Source: Bacteroidota bacterium (GTDB taxonomy: Bacteria > Bacteroidota > Bacteroidia > UBA7662). Taken from it: DNA of 55,151 nt. Each line of letters begins with the position of its first letter. The stretch's first letter is position 1. Positions 36,291 through 45,091 of this stretch are shown in pieces. Location of the stretch: assembly GCA_005799025.1 (NCBI GenBank), contig SYHX01000002.1:1-55151 (forward strand), read 5' to 3'. The translations under genes and the position numbers were made by a program. Below the pieces are notes generated by a model, which was not told the origin of the DNA, made no database searches, and saw only the letters and a program-made list of their open reading frames with translations.

Positions 36291-38090
36291 ATGAAAACCA
36301 AAGTTTCAGATTTTTTATCCAAAATTCTCATTGCTGTAATTTTTTCTATTGGCCTTGGAAGCTGTTCCCCCAATTTTAAACTTGATCAATCAGCCCTAAG
36401 TTTTCAAAATCCTTCCGAGCCCGTCACGGTGCACGGTGACCAAATTGGACTAAGTGTGAAATATAAAATCGCCCCTAACGTATTCGCTCCCAAAGGAATC
36501 GCCGTGGTTCGACTGATTCAAACCGATGGGGATCAAAAGGCCGAATTAGCCCGCGAATTGTTGACCGGTAGCAAAGTGAAATCCGTGAAAGGTCGTAAAA
36601 TTGAAGAGACCGCAGGTGGCGATGGTGAAATTGGATTTTCTGCTGCCTATAATGGCGAAAATACGGGGTTGGAGTATTGGCTGGAAGTCAGTTCATTTGG
36701 CGATTCCAAAAAATTAATTGACGCCGCCCAAAAATTACTTGAAAAAGGTACAACCTATACGCCTTCTCCAGAAAACACCCACAGTTTTAGGGTAAAAATC
36801 ACCAACGGGGTTAGCCAATTATCACGCACTGCAACTCACAATACAACACCCAAAGGCATCGCTGCACTTTTTGTTGCGGATACCATAGAGCCTTTTGAAG
36901 CCACCATTTATTTTGAGGTTAATAAATCTATCATTAGAGAAAGTGAAAGGAAAAGAAAAGAAATCGAACAATTAGTAAACTTCTTAAGCAAAACCAAAGA
37001 AATTCTGAAAATAGAAGTTAACGGCTACGCATCTCCCGACGGAGAAATTCAATTCAACAATGAACTTGCCGACGAGAGGGCAACCGAGGCAGGAAAGTTC
37101 GTTGTACGTTCATTGAAGTCAAGCCAAGGCCTCAAAGACATTCAGTACGATCTCAGCAACACAAATCTTTATGTTCAAAATAAAGGAACAGAAGATTGGA
37201 AAGGCCTCCTGAGGGGAATTGAATTTGCCCATATTCCTCAAAAAGACCGCGTCAAAAGTATAATTGAAAACACCGGTCTTAACAGCACAGAGAAACAAGC
37301 TCAGCTACAAAGTATGAGCGAATCCTGGGAAATTATCTCAGAAGATTATTTACCACCCCTTCGCAGAGCGAATATGATCATCAACACCAAAGTCGCTCCA
37401 CGTACTTTCGAAGAGAGATTAGAATTGATTCGCGCCAAATCAACCGATATTTCGGCATCAGAAATGCTTGCTGCTTCAGAACAAACCTCCGACCCAATCC
37501 TGAAAGCAGAAATCTTGGAGTCTGCTAAGCGCCAATACCCTGCGGATCATCGCTCCTACAACAACATTGCAGTGATGGACATCCAAAACGGTAATTTGCA
37601 AACTGCAACCAGAAATTTAGATGCCGCTGCTGAAGCTTCACCCAATTCTTCTGAAATTCTACATAACCAAGCTCACCTTGCCAGCCTAATCAAGGATTGG
37701 TCTAAGCTTGGAATTGTACTCAAAAGGGCACGCTCCAACGATATTAAAATGCCAGAATTTGAAGCCCTATCCGCCATTGTAATAGGTAAATATGATGAGG
37801 CAACTAGCATTTTAGTAGCCAAAGGTCCAAGTAAACTCCTTGCCTTGGCCCAATGCCTGAGCCGAGATTATTCTGACGCATCCAAATCCTTAAGTGGACT
37901 GGATAGAACAGACCCAACGGTATTGTATATCGGCTCCGTCCTTGCGGCAAGAACCAAAGATGCCACCGGATTAGAGCAAAACCTTCAGGCCTTGATGTCC
38001 ATCAACCCACAGGTCAAAAACAGCCTCCTATCGGATCCCGAATTTGCAAACTATCGACAGGAATCTTTTTTCAAGAATTTAACTAAATAA
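36291..38090 (+). CDS. OmpA-like/TPR lipoprotein (paralog 2)
   Basis: About 599 residues. The ATG at 36291 (MKTKVSDFLSK) is preferred over one at 36252 because it places a lipobox (GLGSC) after one hydrophobic stretch, so the protein is probably lipid-anchored. A beta domain (~25-190) is followed by an OmpA-like segment (~205-290: FEATIYFEVNKSIIRESERK, VNGYASPDGEIQFNNELADE) and TPR-like helices (~390-595). The OmpA-like part keeps the YASPDGE and N..LA..R pattern of peptidoglycan-binding domains. It shares architecture with the protein at 33621-35432. It follows the NlpC/P60 gene by 68 bases and converges on uvrC with an 8-base gap. Confidence 0.83.
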   Translation: MKTKVSDFLSKILIAVIFSIGLGSCSPNFKLDQSALSFQNPSEPVTVHGDQIGLSVKYKIAPNVFAPKGIAVVRLIQTDGDQKAELARELLTGSKVKSVKGRKIEETAGGDGEIGFSAAYNGENTGLEYWLEVSSFGDSKKLIDAAQKLLEKGTTYTPSPENTHSFRVKITNGVSQLSRTATHNTTPKGIAALFVADTIEPFEATIYFEVNKSIIRESERKRKEIEQLVNFLSKTKEILKIEVNGYASPDGEIQFNNELADERATEAGKFVVRSLKSSQGLKDIQYDLSNTNLYVQNKGTEDWKGLLRGIEFAHIPQKDRVKSIIENTGLNSTEKQAQLQSMSESWEIISEDYLPPLRRANMIINTKVAPRTFEERLELIRAKSTDISASEMLAASEQTSDPILKAEILESAKRQYPADHRSYNNIAVMDIQNGNLQTATRNLDAAAEASPNSSEILHNQAHLASLIKDWSKLGIVLKRARSNDIKMPEFEALSAIVIGKYDEATSILVAKGPSKLLALAQCLSRDYSDASKSLSGLDRTDPTVLYIGSVLAARTKDATGLEQNLQALMSINPQVKNSLLSDPEFANYRQESFFKNLTK

Positions 38091-38098
38091 ATTCTGCG

Positions 38099-39901
38099 CT
38101 AACCACCGCCGCCAAGGCGTTGCTTTACAATTAGGGCTGCCTTGGCAGACCCAACAACGGCAATAAGCTGATCTTCAGATGCCGAAAACACCCGTTCTGC
38201 TGATCCAAAGGCTGATAACAACTTACGAGTGTTCTCAGGGCCTATGCCTTTGATCTTATCCAATGCAGATTGCATACCTGCTTTTTGTCGCCGGTTACGG
38301 TGATGCTGCAAACCAAAGCGATGGGCCTCGTCGCGCATTTGTTGGATGAGCCTTAAGGTGGGGCTCTTTTTGTCCAACATCAAAGGATGCGGATCTCCTA
38401 CTTTAAACAAGGCCTCCAAGCGTTTGGCAATCCCCATTAACGGCATATGGCCCAAGCCCAGAGCGACTAAGGCAGAATGGGCTGAACTTAACTGCCCCTT
38501 GCCACCATCAACCACGACGAGATCTGGTAAAGTATGCCCTTCTGAAAGTAGTCTTTGATAGCGTCTGGTAATCACCTCTTCCATTCCAGCGAAATCATCA
38601 ATGCCTTCCACATCCCGTAAATTGAACAAACGGTAATCGCGTTTGGCGGGCCTGCCGTTTCGGAAAACAACACAAGCCGATACGGTCTGGCTACCTTGCG
38701 TATGGGAATTATCAAAACATTCGATATGTTGTGGCAATTGAGGTAATTGCAAATCCTTCTGAACCTGCTGCAATAGACGATCCGATCGGGATGCAAATTG
38801 CCTTTCTTCAGGTTTTCGTAACAATTCCTGCAAGCAAAAAAAGGCGTTTTTGAGGCTCAAATCTACCAACTTACGCTTATCGCCATCGGAAGGAACCCTG
38901 CAGGGTATGCGAACAAAAGGCAGGCTTTCGGGCATGACGTTACAGACAATTTCCATTGGTTGATGTTCGTAACGGTTACAGATCTCCAACATCGCATGAG
39001 CCATTATGCTCGACTGATCTTCCTCCAAGCCCAAATGTATTTCCAAATTAAAGGAACGCATCACCGCACCGTTGCGCACATGCATATGATTGACCACTGC
39101 CCTATCCTGATGTTGAGCCAAAGCGAAAGAATCCAATTCCTTGATAGTCGTGCTCACAACGGTCGAACGTGCTTGGTATCGCTCCAACAAATCCACCTTG
39201 ACCTTGAGCGCATGAGCCTCCTCAAATTCCAAACGTGCAACACATTCTTTGATTTGTTTACGAAGATTGAGCAGCAATCCTCCAAGATTTCCTTTGAGCA
39301 AAAGATGCGCCGCGTCCGTGTATCGAGAATATTCCATCACGCTTTGAAGACCTGCACAGGGCGCCATGCAATTACCCAGTTGATGTTCCAAGCAGGGGCG
39401 ATATCCTGCTTTGGCAATTCGATTTTCGCTTAAATTCAATGCGCAGGTACGCAATGGGTACAATTTCCGTATCAAATCCAACAACGTGTACATGGTGGTC
39501 GGCGAAGAATAGGGACCGTAATACCTAGACCCGTCTCGTTGAACTTTTCGCGTGACTTCAAGCCTTGAAAAAGGCTCATTACGCAAGACCAAAAAGGGAT
39601 AGGTCTTGTCATCTTTGAGCCGAATATTATAGCGAGGTTGGTGTTTCTTGATCAGGACATTTTCGAGTAGGAGCGCATCATGTTCCGAATCGACCACGGT
39701 GAATTCAATGCGTTCAATCAATCGAACCATAAGCCGTATACGATGAGTATCAACCCTATTGGCAAAATATTGGGAAACACGTTTACGGAGGTTTTTGGCC
39801 TTGCCTACATAAAGTAAGTGTTCGTTCCGATCATAATAGCGGTAAACGCCAGGGGTTTCGGGAATGGAATATTCCAAAGCTTTGAATCCAGTGATATCCA
39901 T
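38099..39901 (-). CDS. uvrC: Excinuclease ABC subunit C
   Basis: Nuclease of nucleotide excision repair that cuts on both sides of a lesion marked by UvrAB. It has 600 residues. The GIY-YIG 3' nuclease is at ~15-95 (GVYRYY, LLYVGKAKNLRKR); the UVR motif is at ~210-240 (CVARLEFEEAHALK); the RNase H-like 5' nuclease starts at ~393 (ECFDNSHTQGSQTVSACVVF, LVVVDGGKGQLSSAHSAL, MRDEAHRFGLQHHR); tandem helix-hairpin-helix motifs end the protein (LDKIKGIGPENTRKLLSAFG). It follows xseA by 12 bases, so the two repair genes form an operon. Confidence 0.97.
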   Translation of the reverse strand: MDITGFKALEYSIPETPGVYRYYDRNEHLLYVGKAKNLRKRVSQYFANRVDTHRIRLMVRLIERIEFTVVDSEHDALLLENVLIKKHQPRYNIRLKDDKTYPFLVLRNEPFSRLEVTRKVQRDGSRYYGPYSSPTTMYTLLDLIRKLYPLRTCALNLSENRIAKAGYRPCLEHQLGNCMAPCAGLQSVMEYSRYTDAAHLLLKGNLGGLLLNLRKQIKECVARLEFEEAHALKVKVDLLERYQARSTVVSTTIKELDSFALAQHQDRAVVNHMHVRNGAVMRSFNLEIHLGLEEDQSSIMAHAMLEICNRYEHQPMEIVCNVMPESLPFVRIPCRVPSDGDKRKLVDLSLKNAFFCLQELLRKPEERQFASRSDRLLQQVQKDLQLPQLPQHIECFDNSHTQGSQTVSACVVFRNGRPAKRDYRLFNLRDVEGIDDFAGMEEVITRRYQRLLSEGHTLPDLVVVDGGKGQLSSAHSALVALGLGHMPLMGIAKRLEALFKVGDPHPLMLDKKSPTLRLIQQMRDEAHRFGLQHHRNRRQKAGMQSALDKIKGIGPENTRKLLSAFGSAERVFSASEDQLIAVVGSAKAALIVKQRLGGGG

Positions 39902-39913
39902 CGCACATTCACC

Positions 39914-41239
39914 TTAGGCAATCTCTACCTCGGACCCGTCCGCTCCATATGTGGAGGAAGCCTCTACTTTGGACCAGACCTTCCCATCCACTAATCGTGT
40001 TTCGATTAGGGCCCCTGTCGGAGCATTTTTGCAAGTTCGGAGCACCTTACCGTTCACCATTGCCACCGAAAATCCACGTTCAAGGACCGATTGAATGTCT
40101 AGGGCCGAAGCCTGCCGCATAAGGGCCATGCAGGTTTGATCCATCGCGTCCAATTGCTGATAAATTCCCCTAGCGAGCCGCTGTGTCAAATCATGTACAG
40201 ACTGTTCTTGGTTAAATAGTTTCTGCAACAATCCACGACGAATGCGCTGTTCCAAATCCACCGTAGTGGATTCGCATTGCTCAATAAGGAAGCTATAGTT
40301 CCGCTCAAGAGATTCCTCCAGGCCATCAAGACCTTGTTCCAAGACCTGGCATTGGCGACGCATACTATTTCCCGCCATTTGTTGGTTGTGATGAATCTGC
40401 TTTCGTAATTCCTCTTGATCAGGGGTAACCAATTCTGCAGCCGCTGTTGGGGTTGGCGCTCTTAGATCTGCAACAAAATCAACTAAAGTCAAATCCGTTT
40501 CATGACCTATCGCCGTGATCACCGGGGTTTGCAATGCAAAGACAGCCCGAGCCAGTGTCTCGTTGTTGAAACACCACAAATCTTCCATGGAACCTCCGCC
40601 TCGGGCAAGGACAATGACCTCCACCTCATGTCGTTGATCCAAAGCCCTTAACGCCAAAATCAGTTGGTTAACTGCCGCTTCACCTTGTACCAAACTTGAA
40701 GCAAGCAGGATAGGAATCCCCGGAAAGCGCCTCTCCACCGTACGATGAATATCATGAATCACCGCGCCGTCGGGAGAAGTCACCACCCCCAGCATTGCCG
40801 GGTATGCAGGGATAGGCTTTTTGTGAAAAGACTCAAATAATCCCTCAGATTGTAAGCGCGCTTTGAGTTCTAAAAATCGTCTGAACAAATCCCCTTGACC
40901 GGTGGCCGAAATACTCATCACCTGCAATTGCAAAGAACCCCTTGGTGCATAATGCCGCAATTCTCCAGCAACCTGAACACGGTCGCCGTCCATAGGGTCA
41001 AAGTCCAGTAGCCTTCGTTGGCCCTGAAACATAACACAAGAGATTTGACTGAAAGCGTCTTTGAGGGTGAAGTACATATGCCCGCTTCGGGCCTTGGTCA
41101 TACCTGCAATTTCCCCTTCCACCACCAAATGTTTGAAATCCAGATGTCCTTCCACAAAATCCCGAATCCACTCATTCAAACCGGACACCGTAAGAAGCTG
41201 ACCTTGATTTGGAGGGTTCAGAGAAGAGGAAGAAAACAT
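39914..41239 (-). CDS. xseA: Exodeoxyribonuclease VII large subunit
   Basis: Large subunit of the single-strand exonuclease that degrades DNA to oligonucleotides. It has 441 residues. An N-terminal OB fold (~12-110) contains VEGEIAGMTKARSGHMYFTL and AGELRHYAPRGSLQLQV. The catalytic domain has GVVTSPDGAVIHDI, ILLASSLVQGEAAVNQLI, VIVLARGGGSMEDLWCFNNE, TAIGHETDLTLVDFVADLRA and PTPTAAAELVTP. A long coiled-coil region (~275-370) and the segment LERGFSVAMVNGK close the protein. No xseB is adjacent. It is upstream of uvrC and divergent from hbd. Confidence 0.97.
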   Translation of the reverse strand: MFSSSSLNPPNQGQLLTVSGLNEWIRDFVEGHLDFKHLVVEGEIAGMTKARSGHMYFTLKDAFSQISCVMFQGQRRLLDFDPMDGDRVQVAGELRHYAPRGSLQLQVMSISATGQGDLFRRFLELKARLQSEGLFESFHKKPIPAYPAMLGVVTSPDGAVIHDIHRTVERRFPGIPILLASSLVQGEAAVNQLILALRALDQRHEVEVIVLARGGGSMEDLWCFNNETLARAVFALQTPVITAIGHETDLTLVDFVADLRAPTPTAAAELVTPDQEELRKQIHHNQQMAGNSMRRQCQVLEQGLDGLEESLERNYSFLIEQCESTTVDLEQRIRRGLLQKLFNQEQSVHDLTQRLARGIYQQLDAMDQTCMALMRQASALDIQSVLERGFSVAMVNGKVLRTCKNAPTGALIETRLVDGKVWSKVEASSTYGADGSEVEIA

Positions 41240-41315
41240 GGAGACCGATATAATTCAACCTCCAAATTAGGGGCGATGCGTGTAATTTTATCCGATAAAA
41301 TAAGAACCTGCTCGT

Positions 41316-42242
41316 ATGGAACAATCATCTTCTACCCCAATGGCCTCAATCGAGATCAAGCACGTGACCGTGGTGGGTTGCGGTACCATGGGCAACGGCA
41401 TTGCCCAGGTCTTTGCCACCTGCGGTTATTCCGTCAATTTGGTGGATCTCTTTGCCCCGGCTTTGGAAAAAGCCATGAACACTATCGCCCGCAATTTGGA
41501 TCGAGTGGTAGCCAAAGGCGGTTTGGATCAAGTAGCTAGAGACGCCGCCCTGGCCCGCATTCATTGCAGTACCTCATTAGCTGAAGCCACTCAGAAATCC
41601 GACTTGGTGGTTGAAGCAGCAACCGAAAATCGACAAATCAAACTCGAGCTCTTCAGGCAATTGGACCAGTTATGCCCTTCCCATTGCATCCTGGCCACTA
41701 ATACCTCTTCAATTTCGATTACCGATATTGCAGGCGCAACCCATCGCCCAGCACAGATCATCGGCATGCACTTTATGAACCCAGTACCAATCATGAAATT
41801 GATCGAAGTCATCAAGGGTTATAACACCACCCCATCGGTCACGGCCACCATCGTGGCGCTCAGTCATCAACTGGGTAAAATTCCTGTGGAGGCCAACGAT
41901 TACCCTGGATTTGTCGCCAACCGTATTCTCATGCCCATGATCAACGAGGCTGTTCATGCCCTCTATGAAGGTGTAGCCGGCGTAGCCGAAATAGACACCG
42001 TGATGAAACTGGGCATGGCACATCCAATGGGTCCCCTCCAACTAGCGGATTTTATTGGTTTGGATGTTTGCTTGGCCATTCTGCGGGTTTTGCATGACGG
42101 CTTTGGCCAAGCCAAATACGCTCCCTGCCCCCTCTTGGTCAAAATGGTTTCCTCAGGAAACCTGGGCCTCAAAACCGGCAAAGGATTTTACTCCTATCAA
42201 GCAGGTTCCAAAGACCTGGTGGTCGCTCAGGAATTTTGCTAA
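41316..42242 (+). CDS. hbd: 3-hydroxybutyryl-CoA dehydrogenase
   Basis: NAD-dependent oxidation of 3-hydroxyacyl-CoA (or the reverse). It has 308 residues; the ATG at 41340 (MASIEIKHV) is an alternative start closer to the family's usual ~285. Landmarks are the NAD fold VVGCGTMGNGIAQVFATCGY, LVVEAATEN, ILATNTSSISITDIA, the catalytic His-bearing GMHFMNPVPIMKLIEVI, DYPGFVANRILMPMINEAVH and the C-terminal GMAHPMGPLQLADFIGLDV. Both halves of the enzyme are present. It is monocistronic and converges on pruA. Confidence 0.95.
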   Translation: MEQSSSTPMASIEIKHVTVVGCGTMGNGIAQVFATCGYSVNLVDLFAPALEKAMNTIARNLDRVVAKGGLDQVARDAALARIHCSTSLAEATQKSDLVVEAATENRQIKLELFRQLDQLCPSHCILATNTSSISITDIAGATHRPAQIIGMHFMNPVPIMKLIEVIKGYNTTPSVTATIVALSHQLGKIPVEANDYPGFVANRILMPMINEAVHALYEGVAGVAEIDTVMKLGMAHPMGPLQLADFIGLDVCLAILRVLHDGFGQAKYAPCPLLVKMVSSGNLGLKTGKGFYSYQAGSKDLVVAQEFC

Positions 42243-42289
42243 ATCCGAACAGTTAGGAAACAAATTTATTAGAATCTTTTCGAGAACGC

Positions 42290-43915
42290 CTAGCCCTGAA
42301 ACGGGTACGGGTACGATGTTGGCGGCAAGAGGTTTTCTTTGATGGTACGGGCCGAAACCCAACGCAATAGATTGAGGGATGAACCTGCTTTGTCGTTGGT
42401 TCCACTAGCTCTTGCCCCCCCAAAAGGCTGTTGTCCAACCACCGCCCCGGTCGGCTTGTCGTTCAAATAAAAATTACCTGCGGCATGCCTTAAGCGCGCT
42501 GTAGCCAAATCCAAGGCGTAGCGATCAGTAGCCAAAACCGCTCCCGTCAAGGCATAGGGTGAGGTTGTATTGCATAATTCCAAAACCTCCTCGTAGCGAT
42601 CGGCAGGATAAACATACACCGTCAAAATCGGGCCAAACAATTCTTCGCACATGGTACTGTACTTGGGATTGGTGGTTTGAATCAGGGTAGGCTCCACAAA
42701 ATAACCTTGGGATTTGTCGCAGTGGCCACCGATTACAATTTCGCAATCGGGATGCCGCCTGGCTTCTTCGATTGCAGTCTGCAGTTTGTCAAAGGACTTT
42801 TCGTCGATGACGGCGTTGATAAAATTCCCAAAATCTTCGACCCCGCCCATTTTCATATCTTGTAGGTCGGACTGCATGCGTTTCAAAACTTCGGGCCATA
42901 ACACATCCGGAATATAGGCCCTGGATGCTGCAGAGCATTTTTGGCCTTGATATTCAAAGGCACCTCGTGACAAGGCGGTGGCCACCACGTCGGCAGGTGC
43001 CGAGGCATGGGCCACCACAAAATCTTTGCCGCCGGTCTCCCCCACAATACGAGGATAGGATTTGTATATGCCAATGTTACGGCCAATTTGTTCCCAAATC
43101 TGGTTAAAGACCCCGGAGGAGCCCGTAAAGTGAATCCCCGCAAAATCTTGGTGCCTGAAAATGACCTCACCGGCCACCGGACCAGGCACGGGCACCATAT
43201 TAATAACCCCATCGGGCAGACCCGCCTCTTGGAACAGACGCATTAACCAATATGCAGAATAAACCTGGGTATTGGCCGGTTTCCAAACCACGGTATTACC
43301 CATCAAGGCTGCGGAACAAGGGAGATTAGCAGCTATTGACGTAAAATTGAAGGGGGTCAAGGCGAAAACAAAGCCCTCCAAGGGGCGATACTCCACCCGG
43401 TTCCACGATCCCGGCAAACTTTCGGGTTGTTGACGGTAAATCTCGGTCATGTACCGGACGTTGAACCGAAAAAAATCAATCAACTCGCAAGCCGCATCAA
43501 TTTCGGCCTGGTAAGGATTTTTACTTTGGCCCAGCATCGTGGCCGCGTTGATGATGTCACGGTATGGACCGGCCAATAAATCCGCCATGCGCAGGAAGAC
43601 CGCGGCTCTTTGTTCCCAAGGCAAGGCCTCCCAAGCAGGCTTAGCGGCCATGGCTGCTTCGATAGCCTCCTCAACATGCGTTGCGTCACCTTCATGAAAA
43701 TGCCCGAGGGTATGGGCGTGGTCGTGAGGCGGGGCCATGCGTCGGGTTTGCTTGCTGTGCACCTCTCGACCTCCAATGATCATGGGGACCTCCAACTCTC
43801 GTCGACGAAGGTCGTTCAGGGTTTGTTTCAAAGACAAGGCTTCCAGGGAATCTGGAGCGTAGGATCGAACTTTTTCATTAACGGCAGTGGGTACCGAGAA
43901 GATTCCAAAAGACAT
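42290..43915 (-). CDS. pruA: 1-pyrroline-5-carboxylate dehydrogenase
   Basis: Second step of proline degradation: oxidises glutamate semialdehyde to glutamate with NAD+. The 541 residues match the stand-alone P5C dehydrogenase (~540). The aldehyde dehydrogenase motifs are FALTPFNFTSIAANLPCSAA, VVWKPANTQ, FTGSSGVFNQI, the general-base Glu in VGETGGKDFV, the catalytic Cys in FEYQGQKCSAASRAY and the C-terminal GAVVGQQPFGGARASGTNDK. A proline dehydrogenase gene is not next to it. The -7 box TACCTTTG at 43933-43940 is a likely promoter element. Confidence 0.95.
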   Translation of the reverse strand: MSFGIFSVPTAVNEKVRSYAPDSLEALSLKQTLNDLRRRELEVPMIIGGREVHSKQTRRMAPPHDHAHTLGHFHEGDATHVEEAIEAAMAAKPAWEALPWEQRAAVFLRMADLLAGPYRDIINAATMLGQSKNPYQAEIDAACELIDFFRFNVRYMTEIYRQQPESLPGSWNRVEYRPLEGFVFALTPFNFTSIAANLPCSAALMGNTVVWKPANTQVYSAYWLMRLFQEAGLPDGVINMVPVPGPVAGEVIFRHQDFAGIHFTGSSGVFNQIWEQIGRNIGIYKSYPRIVGETGGKDFVVAHASAPADVVATALSRGAFEYQGQKCSAASRAYIPDVLWPEVLKRMQSDLQDMKMGGVEDFGNFINAVIDEKSFDKLQTAIEEARRHPDCEIVIGGHCDKSQGYFVEPTLIQTTNPKYSTMCEELFGPILTVYVYPADRYEEVLELCNTTSPYALTGAVLATDRYALDLATARLRHAAGNFYLNDKPTGAVVGQQPFGGARASGTNDKAGSSLNLLRWVSARTIKENLLPPTSYPYPFQG

Positions 43916-43932
43916 ACACGATATTTAGACCA

Positions 43933-43940
43933 CAAAGGTA
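43933..43940 (-). promoter_or_regulatory. Possible -7 box (TACCTTTG) for pruA
   Basis: The minus strand has TACCTTTG, a canonical Bacteroidota -7 element, 18 bases upstream of the pruA ATG at 43915. No TTTG at -33 is apparent. Confidence 0.45.
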
Positions 43941-43970
43941 CAAGCCCTCTCTCCTCAGCCCATAGCCTCT

Positions 43971-44327
43971 ATGCACCTCGAAAGCCTTCGCAATCTTTGC
44001 CTTAGCCTCCCAGACTGTACCGAGGACCTGCCTTTTGACGAAAATACCCTTGCCTTCAGGGCTCTGGGCAAGATTTTTGTGCTTACTGATTTGGTGGAAT
44101 CGGATCGATTCAATGCCAAATGCGATCCAGAATGGACCTTGGCGCTTCGGGAACGATTCCCCGACGCGATCCTCCCAGGGTACCACATGAACAAAAAACA
44201 TTGGAATACCATTTGCATGGATGCTAGTCTGCCCGAACGCCTGGTGGAAGACCTTGTCCGCCATGCCCATGCCTTGGTTCACCCTGCTTGGCGTAAATCG
44301 GCCACCACCTATATTCGAGAATGGTGA
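43971..44327 (+). CDS. MmcQ/YjbR family protein
   Basis: A protein of 118 residues with the complete YjbR (DUF419) pattern: LCLSLPDCTEDLPFDENTLA, FRALGKIFVLTDL, FNAKCDPEWTLALRERFPDA, and GYHMNKKHWNTICMDASLP. The family has a double-wing DNA-binding-like fold but no established molecular role. The downstream GT2 gene starts 7 bases before its stop, so the two are translationally coupled. It is divergent from pruA with 55 bases between starts. Confidence 0.92.
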   Translation: MHLESLRNLCLSLPDCTEDLPFDENTLAFRALGKIFVLTDLVESDRFNAKCDPEWTLALRERFPDAILPGYHMNKKHWNTICMDASLPERLVEDLVRHAHALVHPAWRKSATTYIREW

Positions 44328-45091
44328 AACTTGAACCCATTTCTTCGCTGAGCCTGATCGTCCCCGTGTACAACGAAGCGGAACGGGTACAAGCCTTGTT
44401 GGAGGCTTTGATCAGCGTACGCTGGCCGGCTGAACTTACGCACCTGGAATTCATCTTGGTGGATGATGGGTCCACAGACGATACCCCGGCGATTCTCAAG
44501 GCTTGGTGCCAAAAGCATACCCAATTCCATTACCTCTGTCAGGAAACCAACCGAGGGAAAGGGGCAGCCATACACAGAGGACTGAGCATCGCTGTAGGGG
44601 ATGCCATAGGGATTCAAGATGCCGACATGGAACTCTTGCCTTCGGACTGGCCCGCCATGCTTCTAGCCTTGGCTTTACCTGGAATGGGGATGGTCAACGG
44701 ATCCCGCTACCTGCCGGGTCTCTACCGGCCTTTGCATAGTTATCGCAGGTATATTGCCAACAAAGTTTTTAGTTGGCTAACATCTCTACTCATCGATATC
44801 CGCATCACGGATATGGCCTGCGGGCACAAATTGTTACGAAGAGACCTCATCCTAAGCCTGGACCTGCGGGAAGAACGCTTCGCGGTGGAGTCCGAAATTC
44901 TTATCAAAAGCGCCCGTATCCGCCGTAATCATATTGTGGAGATACCGGTTCATTATTTTGCAAGGCATCAGGGGGAAGGCAAAAAGTTCCGGACCATGGA
45001 CGGCGTCGGTATCTTGTTGAAGATTATCCGATACAGCTTTGCGCCCCTACCACCCTCGGCCTTAAAGTACCAGCAGCGATTCCAGCTCTAA
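44321..45091 (+). CDS. Family 2 glycosyltransferase, DPM1/ALG5-like
   Basis: A protein of 256 residues without membrane segments. The GT2 fold is clear: SLIVPVYNEAERVQALLEAL, FILVDDGSTDDTPAIL, NRGKGAAIHRGLSIAVGD, the metal-binding GIQDADMELLPSDW, and SRYLPGLYRPLHSYRRYIAN. The stretch RITDMACGHKLLRRDLI with ERFAVESEILIKSAR is typical of enzymes that load a sugar onto polyprenyl/dolichyl phosphate. The polyprenyl role is inferred from family similarity. It shares a CTAA stop overlap with the convergent GT-C-like membrane gene, a plausible user of the polyprenyl-linked sugar. Confidence 0.9.
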   Translation: MVKLEPISSLSLIVPVYNEAERVQALLEALISVRWPAELTHLEFILVDDGSTDDTPAILKAWCQKHTQFHYLCQETNRGKGAAIHRGLSIAVGDAIGIQDADMELLPSDWPAMLLALALPGMGMVNGSRYLPGLYRPLHSYRRYIANKVFSWLTSLLIDIRITDMACGHKLLRRDLILSLDLREERFAVESEILIKSARIRRNHIVEIPVHYFARHQGEGKKFRTMDGVGILLKIIRYSFAPLPPSALKYQQRFQL

